From assembly GCF_036017065.1 (NCBI RefSeq), contig NZ_JAYXHR010000001.1, positions 1,550,001 through 1,614,000 of the forward strand: DNA of 64,000 nucleotides, given 5' to 3'. The notes under the pieces were generated by a model that was given only the letters and a program-made list of their open reading frames with translations, did no database searches and was not told where the DNA came from. Positions 1-9,300 of this stretch are shown one piece after another (within the stretch, counting starts at the first letter, position 1; every line of letters starts with the position of its first letter). The stretch comes from Uliginosibacterium sp036017065 (lineage in GTDB: Bacteria; Pseudomonadota; Gammaproteobacteria; Burkholderiales; Rhodocyclaceae). Both the position numbers and the translations under genes were made by a program.

Positions 1-2787
1 GGCCCGGTATTCGCCGCAATCAAGGGCAGCGAGACGCTGGACATCTGGGTCTATCTCGACGAACTCAATCCGCCGCGCTCGATCTGGGCCTACGTGGCCT
101 GTTTCGGTCAGGACTCCAGCAACAATGCCCGCGGCTCCGCCCTCCGCCTGGCCTTCTGGGGCGAGAACCGGCTGGCCGAACTCAACAAGGTGCTGCCACT
201 GGGCGACGGCATGCTCTCCCAGACCATCCGCGCCGGCGCCCTGCCGCGCACCGGCGCGTGGACCCGCCTGCAGATGCCGCAACCCGATGGCACCCAGACG
301 GCGGAAGGCGCCACCAAGCTGCGCCTGTGGGGCGGCATCTTCATGGCCTTCGGCGGTGAGGTGGCTTTCGGCGACATGGCGGTGAATCCGGCCGCGGCCG
401 GTGCGGCCGACATGCCGGCCTGGCCCCTGGAGGTGAAGGAAGGCGTGCCGGTCCCGCCTTTCACGCCTTACCTGAACGCCACCCCGGTGTTGCAGACCTC
501 GCTGGAAGTGTTGTCACCGACGACCTCCGGGCGCATCGGCACCGTGCAGGTCATGGGGGACCTGGTCGCCGACCCGCTGATTACGCGCCTGTCGCAGCAC
601 GAACGCTCGCAGTTGCCCTTGCGTGGCCTGATGGGCTTCGCCGATTACCTGCGCATGCGCATCGACCGCGCCGACGACATCACCGACTTCGGCTTCGCCC
701 ACATGCAGGTCGACATGGCGCGCATCCGCAACATGATGATGAGCACCAGCGACGCCAGCCGCCTCGCCGTGTCGCCGGCGCTGGCCGCCATCGCCAAGTC
801 CGACAGCGCGCTCAACGTGCAGGCGCAGATCAAGGAATACCTCGGCACCGTCAAGAAGGTGTCGACCGCCCGCGCCACCCCCGTGGCACCTGCGGCTGCG
901 CCGCGTGCGGTGTCGATGGCGAAGGCCGTCGCCAGCGTCGGCGTGAGCAACGTGCAGTACGTGCAGGTCGCCGCACAGGCCAAGCTGATCCAGGCCCCCA
1001 AGGCACCGCTCAACATCGTGTACGCACGGCCGGTGATCGGCCTGTCGGAAGTGCGCACCACCGCCATCGCCGACCGCCTGCGCCAGCCACCTTCCACCGA
1101 GGCACGCGACTACGCGCTGTCCAACCGGCATCGCACGGTGTCCTCGCTGCTCGACCTGCTCGCCGCCTTCATGAAGGAAGACAGTGGCGAAGTGCCCGCC
1201 CTGCTGCAGGACTTCGACATCTTCGGCCTGGATGGAGACCCCTTCCTGGATGCGCTGGCGCCCCTCCCCGCCGCCACCGGCAAGCGGCGCAAGCTCACCG
1301 ACTTCGTCGGCAACGGCACGCTGCTCGGCAAGCTGCTGAGCCCGCCTCCGTTCAAGAATGCACAGGGGCAGGTGGTCGATCCCGACGAAGCCGCGCTGTT
1401 CACGCAGACCGCCGATCTCTCCGACAACACCGTGGCGATCCTGCGCCAGCTCGAAGGCCGCCTCAGCATCTATCGCGATGCGCTGACCCGCTGCGACCGC
1501 GCCATCGACGACCTGGAGGTCGACGTCTCCGCCGTCAGCCAGCGCCTGCGCCACATCGAGGAAGTGCTGGCCGAGGCGCGCCATGACGTCGGCGTGGCGC
1601 GTGCGCTCACCGCCGAGGAACAGGCCCGCATCGACGCGGTGAACGCGCGCCGCAGGAAGGTGCTGGCCGACGAGGTGAAGTTCCTCGCCTACGTGCGCCC
1701 GCGTGCGACCAGCAACGTGCTGGCCGCGCCGCGCCGCGTCGTCGACCCGGCGCTGGCCGAGGCTCCGGTGCCGGCCTGCCTGCGCGACCACCACGACGTG
1801 CCGGACGAACTGGAGGACATGCTGCGCGTGGTGCGCGAAGCACCCGCCTCCTGGTTCATGCAGGTGCCGAAGCTGCTCGACAAACTGGATCGCCCGGAGC
1901 TACTGCTGCGTGCCGTGCAGAGCGCGCAACTCCGCCTGCCGCAGATCGCCCTGCGCGCGCCGGTCGCCGCTGCCGTGACCGGCAAGCTCGGCAACGCCGT
2001 CACCCAGGTGATCGCGCGGCAGCACACGCTGATCGCCCAGCGCGTGGAAGCCGTGAGCCGCATCAACCTCGCCACGCTGGCCGGTCGCACCTGGCAGAAC
2101 CTGCGCAACCAGGTGCAGGACATCGTGTCGCTTGGCGACATCATCGACGGCGAGCACGGCAAGGGTGCGGTGGCGCGCGCCGCGGCCGACGAGTTCAACC
2201 GCATCGGCGCCGTGTGCAGTTGCCTGCACGCGGAGTTCTGCGGCGTGGCGGCGGCGATCCGCCTCGACTGGGCCGAGATGTTCAGCCAGTTCGACGACGC
2301 CCCCAACCTGCGCAACCTCGCCAGCCTGCCGCGCTGGAGCGAGATCGACTCCATCGACCGCCGCCAGATGCAGGCCTACGTCGACTGGCTGTTCAGCCAG
2401 CTCGAACCGAAGCAGGCGCAGGGCGAAGCACTGATCAACGACGTGATCCGCATGTGCCTGCTGCTGGCCAGCCACGCACCGGTGGGCCGCATCGTCGCCG
2501 GCCGCCTGCCGCGCCCGATCACCGCCGTGCGCCCCGGCATCCGCATCCCGCTGGTGGCGCTGGAGCCCGCAAAACTGCGCGTCGGCATGCAGGCCATGAT
2601 CTACCGCGCCAACACCCTGGTGGCCCGCGCGGTGGTGGAGGATGTCGGCACCAGCGAAGCAGCGGCCAAGGTGGTACACACCAGCAGCACGCAGATCGAC
2701 CTGGACGTCGACGTGCGGGTGCACTTCGACAACGCGGCAGTCGTCAGCGCCGCACCGGCGCGCGCCGGCGGCATCTTCAAGCGCTGA
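1..2787 (+). CDS. Large eCIS-operon protein with LamG-like N-terminal domain (5' truncated)
   Basis: The reading frame is open from base 1, so the start lies before the window; 928 residues are visible. The first ~125 residues read like a LamG/concanavalin-type beta-sandwich (strand patterns IWVYLDELNPPRSIWAYV, LRLAFWGEN, AWTRLQMP, MAFGGEVAFGDMAV). A mostly helical middle follows, with a likely coiled coil at about visible residues 480-565, and the last ~90 residues look beta-rich. No catalytic motif was recognised. The gene is 21 bp upstream of the tape-measure-like gene and so in the same probable operon. A structural or surface-binding part of an injection system is an inference from context and the sugar-binding-like fold; the family was not recognised. 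Confidence 0.5.
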   Translation, partial: GPVFAAIKGSETLDIWVYLDELNPPRSIWAYVACFGQDSSNNARGSALRLAFWGENRLAELNKVLPLGDGMLSQTIRAGALPRTGAWTRLQMPQPDGTQTAEGATKLRLWGGIFMAFGGEVAFGDMAVNPAAAGAADMPAWPLEVKEGVPVPPFTPYLNATPVLQTSLEVLSPTTSGRIGTVQVMGDLVADPLITRLSQHERSQLPLRGLMGFADYLRMRIDRADDITDFGFAHMQVDMARIRNMMMSTSDASRLAVSPALAAIAKSDSALNVQAQIKEYLGTVKKVSTARATPVAPAAAPRAVSMAKAVASVGVSNVQYVQVAAQAKLIQAPKAPLNIVYARPVIGLSEVRTTAIADRLRQPPSTEARDYALSNRHRTVSSLLDLLAAFMKEDSGEVPALLQDFDIFGLDGDPFLDALAPLPAATGKRRKLTDFVGNGTLLGKLLSPPPFKNAQGQVVDPDEAALFTQTADLSDNTVAILRQLEGRLSIYRDALTRCDRAIDDLEVDVSAVSQRLRHIEEVLAEARHDVGVARALTAEEQARIDAVNARRRKVLADEVKFLAYVRPRATSNVLAAPRRVVDPALAEAPVPACLRDHHDVPDELEDMLRVVREAPASWFMQVPKLLDKLDRPELLLRAVQSAQLRLPQIALRAPVAAAVTGKLGNAVTQVIARQHTLIAQRVEAVSRINLATLAGRTWQNLRNQVQDIVSLGDIIDGEHGKGAVARAAADEFNRIGAVCSCLHAEFCGVAAAIRLDWAEMFSQFDDAPNLRNLASLPRWSEIDSIDRRQMQAYVDWLFSQLEPKQAQGEALINDVIRMCLLLASHAPVGRIVAGRLPRPITAVRPGIRIPLVALEPAKLRVGMQAMIYRANTLVARAVVEDVGTSEAAAKVVHTSSTQIDLDVDVRVHFDNAAVVSAAPARAGGIFKR

Positions 2788-2808
2788 CGCGGACGAGGGC
2801 ACGACGAC

Positions 2809-4407
2809 ATGGGCGCCCCCGACCGCAGCATCCGCCACCTGCGCCTGCGTGCGCCGGACGAGGCCTCGGTGCGCCATGCCGCCCTGCAGCTGGAAGACGC
2901 CCTGCGCTGCGCCAGCCTGCCGGACGAAGGCGGGCGCCTGCTGTTCGTGCGGCGCCTGTCGCTCGGCCGCATGGAAGGCGAGGTCTCGTCCGCAGGCCTG
3001 TCGCGCCGCATCGAGGAACAGGTGCGCCAGCTGGGCCTGCAATGGGTGCATGGCCTCGCACCGCGTGCCATCGCTGCGCAGGCGGTGTGGTTCCGCGACC
3101 GCCACGAAGCCATCGAGGCGCTGGCCCTGCATCTGGCCGCCGGAAAAAGCACGGCGGCATGGTTCTGGCCGCTGGTGTTCCGCGGCCTGCGTGGCAGGAC
3201 GGCGATGTCATCCCTCAAGGCACTGCTGCGCGAACTTGCCGGCATGCAGGGCGCACCGGCCAGCCTGCCCGCCACCATCGCCACCCTGATCGACGCGGGT
3301 CATGGTCCTCTGCTGCTGCATCTCTTAAGCCCCATCGAAGCACAGGCCCTGCTGCAGGCAGCCGGCATCGACCTGCCGCGCCCGATGACCGTCCAGGCAT
3401 CGCCCGCCTCGCCGACGATGGAGGCCATGCGCTTCGATGCGCCGGCCACCACCACGGTGGTGCGCTACGCCCCGCCCCGCTCCGCGGCGCAGCGCGTGGT
3501 GGTGTTGCCCCGGCAGGAGAACGCGAGCTGGCTGCATCTCATGCTGCGCGCTGCTGGCTGGCGTGCCGAACCGTCACCGCCCGCGGACACTGTCCCGGAC
3601 GCGGGACCGACGCTCACCACGGCGCCCGCCCCTTCTTCTTCCGGCGCGTCCCGCCACACCGGCTCGTCGCCAGCAATCGCGGACGTGCCCCCGATAGAGG
3701 CCGGCGCAAGCGATGTGCGACCCGACCCCGCGCGCACGGAAGATGCCGCCACGCCGGCGCCGCTCACCGACGTTCCGCCCGCCCCCATCGCCCCGCCTCC
3801 CGCCGCAAGGCACGCCACGGTGGATCGCCCCCGCGCACGACTGCAGCAGCAGCAGGCCTGCGACGACAGCGTGGCCACCCTCGCAGGAGGCCTGCTGTTC
3901 CTGCTGCCGGTACTCGCCCGCCTCGGCTACCCCGCCTGGCAGGCCGCCAACGACCCCGACGACGACGGTCGCATCGCAGCGCGCTGCCTGTCCCTGCTGC
4001 TGCAACGGCTGGGCGTGTGCGCAGATCCCGCGGCTGAACTGCTCGTCGGGCTGGCGGGCGCACCGGATGTGATCGTCATGCCCGCCTGCTCCACGCCCGC
4101 CATCTGGTCGGACCCACGCATCGGGCTGGCCTTCCCGGCGGGGCCGGTCGACGCGCAACAGGCCGCCGCACTGTGGCTCAGGGCCTGCCGTCGCTACCTG
4201 CGGCGCGTCGCCGGCATCGGCCCCGCTTCCCTCGCCTTGCGCCCGGCGCGGCTGGCCTGGACGAGGACGCATGTGGACCTGCGCTTCGCGCTGTCCGCCA
4301 GCGACCTGCGCATCCGCCGCGCCGGCCTCGACATCGACCCCGGCTGGCTGCCCTGGCTGGGGCGCGTGGTCGCCATCCACTACCAACAGGCCGAAGCGTT
4401 CCGATGA
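2809..4407 (+). CDS. Contractile injection system tape-measure-like protein (CIS_TMP / Afp14 type)
   Basis: 532 residues from the ATG at 2809, preceded by a GA-rich ribosome site. The N-terminus (IRHLRLRAP, LEDAL, RRLSLGRMEG, then SRRIEEQVRQLGL) follows the layout of eCIS proteins annotated as tape-measure proteins. A Pro/Ala-rich linker spans about residues 255-345. A conserved-looking C-terminal part begins at AGGLLFLLPVLARLGYPAW (about 362) and ends with LDIDPGWLPWLGRVV. In Afp/PVC particles such a protein sets tail length and fills the tube. The stop overlaps the ATPase start by ATGA, implying coupled translation. The assignment rests on motif resemblance and position between an eCIS-type large protein and the AAA+ ATPase; a family search would settle it. 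Confidence 0.55.
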   Translation: MGAPDRSIRHLRLRAPDEASVRHAALQLEDALRCASLPDEGGRLLFVRRLSLGRMEGEVSSAGLSRRIEEQVRQLGLQWVHGLAPRAIAAQAVWFRDRHEAIEALALHLAAGKSTAAWFWPLVFRGLRGRTAMSSLKALLRELAGMQGAPASLPATIATLIDAGHGPLLLHLLSPIEAQALLQAAGIDLPRPMTVQASPASPTMEAMRFDAPATTTVVRYAPPRSAAQRVVVLPRQENASWLHLMLRAAGWRAEPSPPADTVPDAGPTLTTAPAPSSSGASRHTGSSPAIADVPPIEAGASDVRPDPARTEDAATPAPLTDVPPAPIAPPPAARHATVDRPRARLQQQQACDDSVATLAGGLLFLLPVLARLGYPAWQAANDPDDDGRIAARCLSLLLQRLGVCADPAAELLVGLAGAPDVIVMPACSTPAIWSDPRIGLAFPAGPVDAQQAAALWLRACRRYLRRVAGIGPASLALRPARLAWTRTHVDLRFALSASDLRIRRAGLDIDPGWLPWLGRVVAIHYQQAEAFR

Positions 4408-6332
4408 ACACACCCCAACGTCCCCGCCTGATGGCTCCGATGCTGCACAGCCTGGCGATCGCCGCGCTGTGGCGCATGCAGGGTGCCGACCCGGCGGATG
4501 CGCCGGAGGCGCAGTGGCTGCGCGCCCAGCACGACGCCTGTGGCGACGACCTGCAGGGCGCGCTGATGCACTGGCTGCAGGCCGCCGCCCCCGGCGACGA
4601 GAAGCTGCATGCGCTCGGCCGCGAGATCGGCCTGTCGCCGATCGAGACCCTCACCGTGGCAATGGCCGTCGCGGTGGAGACCGACGCGATGGTCGGCCGG
4701 GTGCTGACGTGGTTGCAGGCGCCCGTGGGCGGTGCGCGTCCCACGCTCGGCCTGGTGGCTGCCGTGGCGGGCGTGCTCGGCCTGGAAGGCAGCTTCGGCT
4801 GCCTGATGGACGGGCCGGCGCGCAGTTGCGGCCTGCTGCAGTTCGAAGGCGAGAACCGCCCGCTGCCGGAAGTCTCCCTCCTCATTCCACCGCCGCTGAT
4901 CCTCGCGCTGAAGGACGCAGGCGGGCAATGGCCCGGCGTGCGGCTGGCGCCGGTGACGCCGCCCGCGTTCCCGCCTTCCATCCGCGAAGCCGCCAGCCGC
5001 CAGGGCCATGCCCTGCAGACCGGCGCGCGCATCCTCGCGGTGCGCAGCGGCCACCCGCGCGAGGCCCAGATGGCCGCCGCACTGGTGGCCAGCGGGCTGG
5101 GCGCGCGCGCTGCCTTCATCGGCAACGACGTGCCGTCCGGGCTGGGGCCGTGGCTGTGGCTGTGGAATGCGGTGCCGGTGCTGTGCGCGGAACTGGCCCC
5201 CGGCGAGATCCGCCGCCTGCCGGAAATCCCCGGCTATCGCGGCCCGGTGCTGGTGGCCTGCGGTATCGACGGCAGCTTCGAACGCGATGGCGAGCCCGTC
5301 CTCCACTGGCGGGTGCCCCTGCCCGGTGTCGAGGAGCGCGTGGCGCTGTGGCAATCGCACACCGGCGACGCGGCACTGGGCGAAGAACTGGGCCGCTCGC
5401 TGCGGCACGGCACGCTGTTCGTCGACACCCTGGGTCGCGCGGCGCGCTACCAGGCACGCCTGGAAGGCAGCAGCACCCTGCAGCGCCGTCACGTCAGCAT
5501 CGCCGCACGGTCCGGCGCGGCGGCCGACCTCGGCACCCTGGCGGAACTGATGCCGGAGTTCATCGCCGACGATGCGCTCGTCGTTCCGCCCAATCTGCGC
5601 ACCGAGCTGGATGCACTGTGGCAACGCTGCCTGGTGCGCGAGAACCTGGCCAGTGCGCTGGGGCCGGCGGCGCGGACCCGTTACCGCCCGGGCGTCAAGG
5701 CCCTGCTGGTCGGCCCTTCCGGCACCGGCAAGACGCTGGCGGCCGGCTGGCTGGCGACGCGGCTAGGACTGCCGCTGTACCGGGTGGACCTCGCGTCGAT
5801 GACCAGCAAGTACATCGGCGAGACGGAGAAGAACCTCGCCCAGCTTTTTGCACGCGCGGAGCACGCGGAGATCGTGCTGCTGTTCGACGAGGCCGATTCG
5901 CTGTTCGGCAAGCGCACCGACGTGAAGGAATCCAACGACCGGTTCGCCAACGCGCAGACCAACTACCTGCTGCAGCGGGTGGAGTCCTTCGAGGGCATCG
6001 CCATCCTCACCAGCAACAGCCGCGGGCGCTTCGACAGCGCCTTCACGCGCCGGCTCGACGCCATCATCGATTTTCCGCCGCCACGCGCCGAGGAACGCCG
6101 CGCGTTGTGGCTGGCGCACCTGGGCAACCATCATCGCCTGGACGCGGGCGAGCTGAACCGCCTGGCGGCCCTGTGCGAACTGGCCGGCGGCCACATCCGC
6201 AATGCCGTGCTGTATGCCACCGCGCTGGAGAACGGTGCCCCGGCGTCCTACGCCACGCTGGCACGCGGCATCGCCACCGAGTACACCAAGCTCGGCAAGC
6301 AGATTCCGGCTGGTTTGCTGCCCGCCCCCTGA
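4404..6332 (+). CDS. eCIS AAA+ ATPase (Afp15-like)
   Basis: 642 residues. The ATG at 4404 overlaps the preceding stop as ATGA; the same frame is open further upstream, but that part is the shadow of the previous gene. The C-terminal third is a AAA+ domain: Walker A VGPSGTGKT at about 435-443, Walker B VLLFDEADSLFGKRTD at about 490, a sensor-1-like ILTSNSRGRF segment, and an arginine-rich AFTRRLDAIIDF stretch. The ~400-residue N-terminal part is typical of the larger CIS-associated AAA+ proteins. Homologues (Afp15, Pvc15) are encoded in nearly every eCIS locus and are thought to act in particle assembly or cargo loading. The direct join to the tape-measure-like gene and the DUF4157 gene 12 bp downstream support this role. 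Confidence 0.8.
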   Translation: MNTPQRPRLMAPMLHSLAIAALWRMQGADPADAPEAQWLRAQHDACGDDLQGALMHWLQAAAPGDEKLHALGREIGLSPIETLTVAMAVAVETDAMVGRVLTWLQAPVGGARPTLGLVAAVAGVLGLEGSFGCLMDGPARSCGLLQFEGENRPLPEVSLLIPPPLILALKDAGGQWPGVRLAPVTPPAFPPSIREAASRQGHALQTGARILAVRSGHPREAQMAAALVASGLGARAAFIGNDVPSGLGPWLWLWNAVPVLCAELAPGEIRRLPEIPGYRGPVLVACGIDGSFERDGEPVLHWRVPLPGVEERVALWQSHTGDAALGEELGRSLRHGTLFVDTLGRAARYQARLEGSSTLQRRHVSIAARSGAAADLGTLAELMPEFIADDALVVPPNLRTELDALWQRCLVRENLASALGPAARTRYRPGVKALLVGPSGTGKTLAAGWLATRLGLPLYRVDLASMTSKYIGETEKNLAQLFARAEHAEIVLLFDEADSLFGKRTDVKESNDRFANAQTNYLLQRVESFEGIAILTSNSRGRFDSAFTRRLDAIIDFPPPRAEERRALWLAHLGNHHRLDAGELNRLAALCELAGGHIRNAVLYATALENGAPASYATLARGIATEYTKLGKQIPAGLLPAP

Positions 6333-6344
6333 CCGGCCCGGCCC

Positions 6345-9300
6345 ATGAGCGAGCGCCACTACGCGGCCCCGGTCACCCGCAAGCGCCTGGCGCGGGAGCC
6401 GGCGCCCGACCGCCCGGAATCCACATCCGCCGTCGCAGGCAACGCGACCGTGCGGGGTGTGCCGCGCTTCCTGCAGGCACCGGAGCGTGGCCTGGAGGAT
6501 GCACCAAGGCAACTCGCGGAGGAGGAGGCCGACAGCCTCGCCGAACAGGTGCAGGAAGGCGCGGACACCGCGACCACCCACGCCGGCAGGCATGGCAACG
6601 GCATTTCCGCCAGTCCGCGCGCAGAAGCGGAAGCCGGCCAGCCGGCCAGCGAGGATCTGGAAGAAGCGGCCGGGGAAACGCCCGACGACGAAACGTCCGT
6701 GGAGTTGCTGGAAGCCTCGCGGGAAGAGAAGGATGCCGGCGTACAGGAAGATGCGTCGGCCGATGGAAGCAATGGCGCTGCGTCGACACCGGCCAACGCA
6801 GAGGGACCGGAGCGCGCAGCAGATCCTTCGCAGGCGGTGACCAGGCGCGATGCGCACGCGGCCAGCACCGGCCCATCCCGCACCACGGCGCCAGCTTCGC
6901 GCGCGGCGACGTCCAGGCGGCTGATGCCGCCCGACAGCGGGCATCGCCTGGCAGCTGCCGTCCGCCCGCACATCGAGGCGGTGCTCGGCGACGAGCAGGC
7001 ATCACGCCTCGATGACATCCGCGTGCATGACAGCCGGCGTGCCCGCGAGACGGCGGCCGGCTTCGGTGCGCGCGCCTTCACGCAGGGCCAGGACATCTGG
7101 CTCGGCCCGCGGGCGTCCGCCGACGACCTGGGGCTGATGGCCCACGAGACCGCCCACGCGCTGCAGCAGGCACCGGCTGCCGCCGGGCCGGCCAGCCAGG
7201 CGCAGGCACCCATGCAGTTCGAGGAAGAGGCCGGCGCGGCGCGCACGCCGCAGAGCTTCGGCTTCTCGGAAGACGAGATGGAGAGCCGGCTGGAGAGCAC
7301 GCCGGGCGGCAGCCGCAGCGAGGAGGTGGAGCTCCAGCCCGGCACCGAGGCCACGCTCGACGACGTGAGCCAGGACGGCGGCGGAGACGACGGTGGGGGC
7401 GGTGACGATGGCGGCGGTGGTGGCGAGAGTGGCGAGGGGGGGGCCGACGATGCGGCCGGCGCCGCTGGCGGCGCACCGGGTGGCCGTGACGGCAGCAGTG
7501 GCGGCGGGGGCCGGCGGGCACGCCCGGCAGCATCCACCGGCACGTCTGCCGGCGGCGCGCCCTCCGCACCGGCGGATGCCTACCAGGGCCTGGTCGACAC
7601 GGAGGTGGCCGCCTACCTCAACGGCAACGTGGACCCGGCCGGGCTGAGCACGCTCACCGACACGACGCAGCCCCTGCTGGATGCCGCCAGCGGCTTCAGC
7701 CAGCAGCAGGTCGTCGAACCCGAGGGCAGCTTCCTCGGCAACATCACCGGCGTGTCGCCGCTGATCAACGCCTTCAGCCACGGCTCGCGCGGCTACGAGA
7801 ACGAAGAGCCGTGGCTGCAGACAGTCGCGCAGATCCGCGAAGTCGTCGTGTCGCTGGGTGGCGTGGTCGGCATGATCGGCCTGGTCGCCACCGTCAGCGG
7901 TGCGATCCTGAGCCTGCTGGTGCCACCGGTGGGCGCCTTCCTGCTGACGGTGGGGCGCTTCTGCGACATCGCGGCCCTGGTGCTGGACATCGTGGGGCTG
8001 GCGCTGAACGTCTTCCTCACCGGCTACAACCTGTACCGCCTGAAGAACGCCACCGACCCGGAAGAGAAACGTCGCCTGCTCGGCCTGGTGAGATCCGATG
8101 CCATGCAGACGGTGATGAGCGGCATCGCGGTAGCCACGGCGGTGGCGCCCGGCGCCGCCCGCGCGCTCAGCCAGACCCGCGCCGGGCGCGCAGCGGGCAG
8201 TGCGCTGGCCCGCGTGGCCGCGCCGATCGGCCGGGCAGCCGGCGCGACCGGGCGTGCCCTGCACGGCGCGGTGGCCTCCACCCGCCTGGGGCGCGCCGCA
8301 CTGGGCGGCGTGGCACGCACCGGCGCCGGCATGCGCGCCCTGCGTACCGCCGCCTCCACCCGCGTGCGCTCCGGGCTCGTCAGGCTGCGTGGCACGCGAC
8401 TGATCCGCGGGGCGAACCGCGCCTCCAGCAGCCTGGAGCGGCGCGTGGCCGGCCACTTCGACCGCCTCGCCGCCGGACGTGGCCGGGTTTCCGGCTTCTA
8501 CCGGCGTCGCGTCCGCGGCTTCCACGAACGCAACCGGCGTGTGGCGGAGATGATCGGCGAGCCGATAGAGCGCGCCCACTACCTTGAACGGGGCGCGGCC
8601 ATGCGCAACCGGCTGGCCACGTTGCAGACGGACCCGAACATCGCCAACGTGCGCGCCACCCTGGAGCGCGAGTTCGGCATCGAGCACGCCAGCCCGGTCA
8701 CCCTGCCCGGCGGCGGTGCCGCACGCACGCCGAACGGCGCGCCGCTGCAGCGTGGCGACTTCGCGCTGGACGGCGGCCCCGGGACGTACAACTTCGACCG
8801 CGTGGACGCCGACGTGCTGTACGACATGCGCCGTCGCGAGTTCGCCGAGATACAGAACATCCGCGCCACCTACCCGAACGCGTCGGACGCCGAGCTGGCC
8901 CGCCTGGTCAACGACAGCCCCTTCATCCGTGGTCGCTGGACCGACGACGAGATGCGCGCGCTACGGCAGATCCACACGGGCACCGACGTCAACGTCGGCG
9001 GCGTGCCCGGCACCGTCCCCAAGACCGCGCACCACACCATCCCCGCACAGATGGCGCCCGAGATCCATCGCGATCCGCGCTTCATGCAGATGGTGAACGA
9101 CACGCGCTTCTACGACGATGCGCTGGGCAGCGGTGCCACCGCCGCCGACAACAACTTCCTGCGCGTCGCCTACCCGGACAGCGGCCCCAACGCCTACACG
9201 CGCCTGCCCAGCGGCCGCGCCAACATCGGCGCGGTGCGGGTGCCGGGGGCACGCCCGGGCAGCACGCGCGCCGCGAGGAACCTCACCGAGGTGACGGAGC

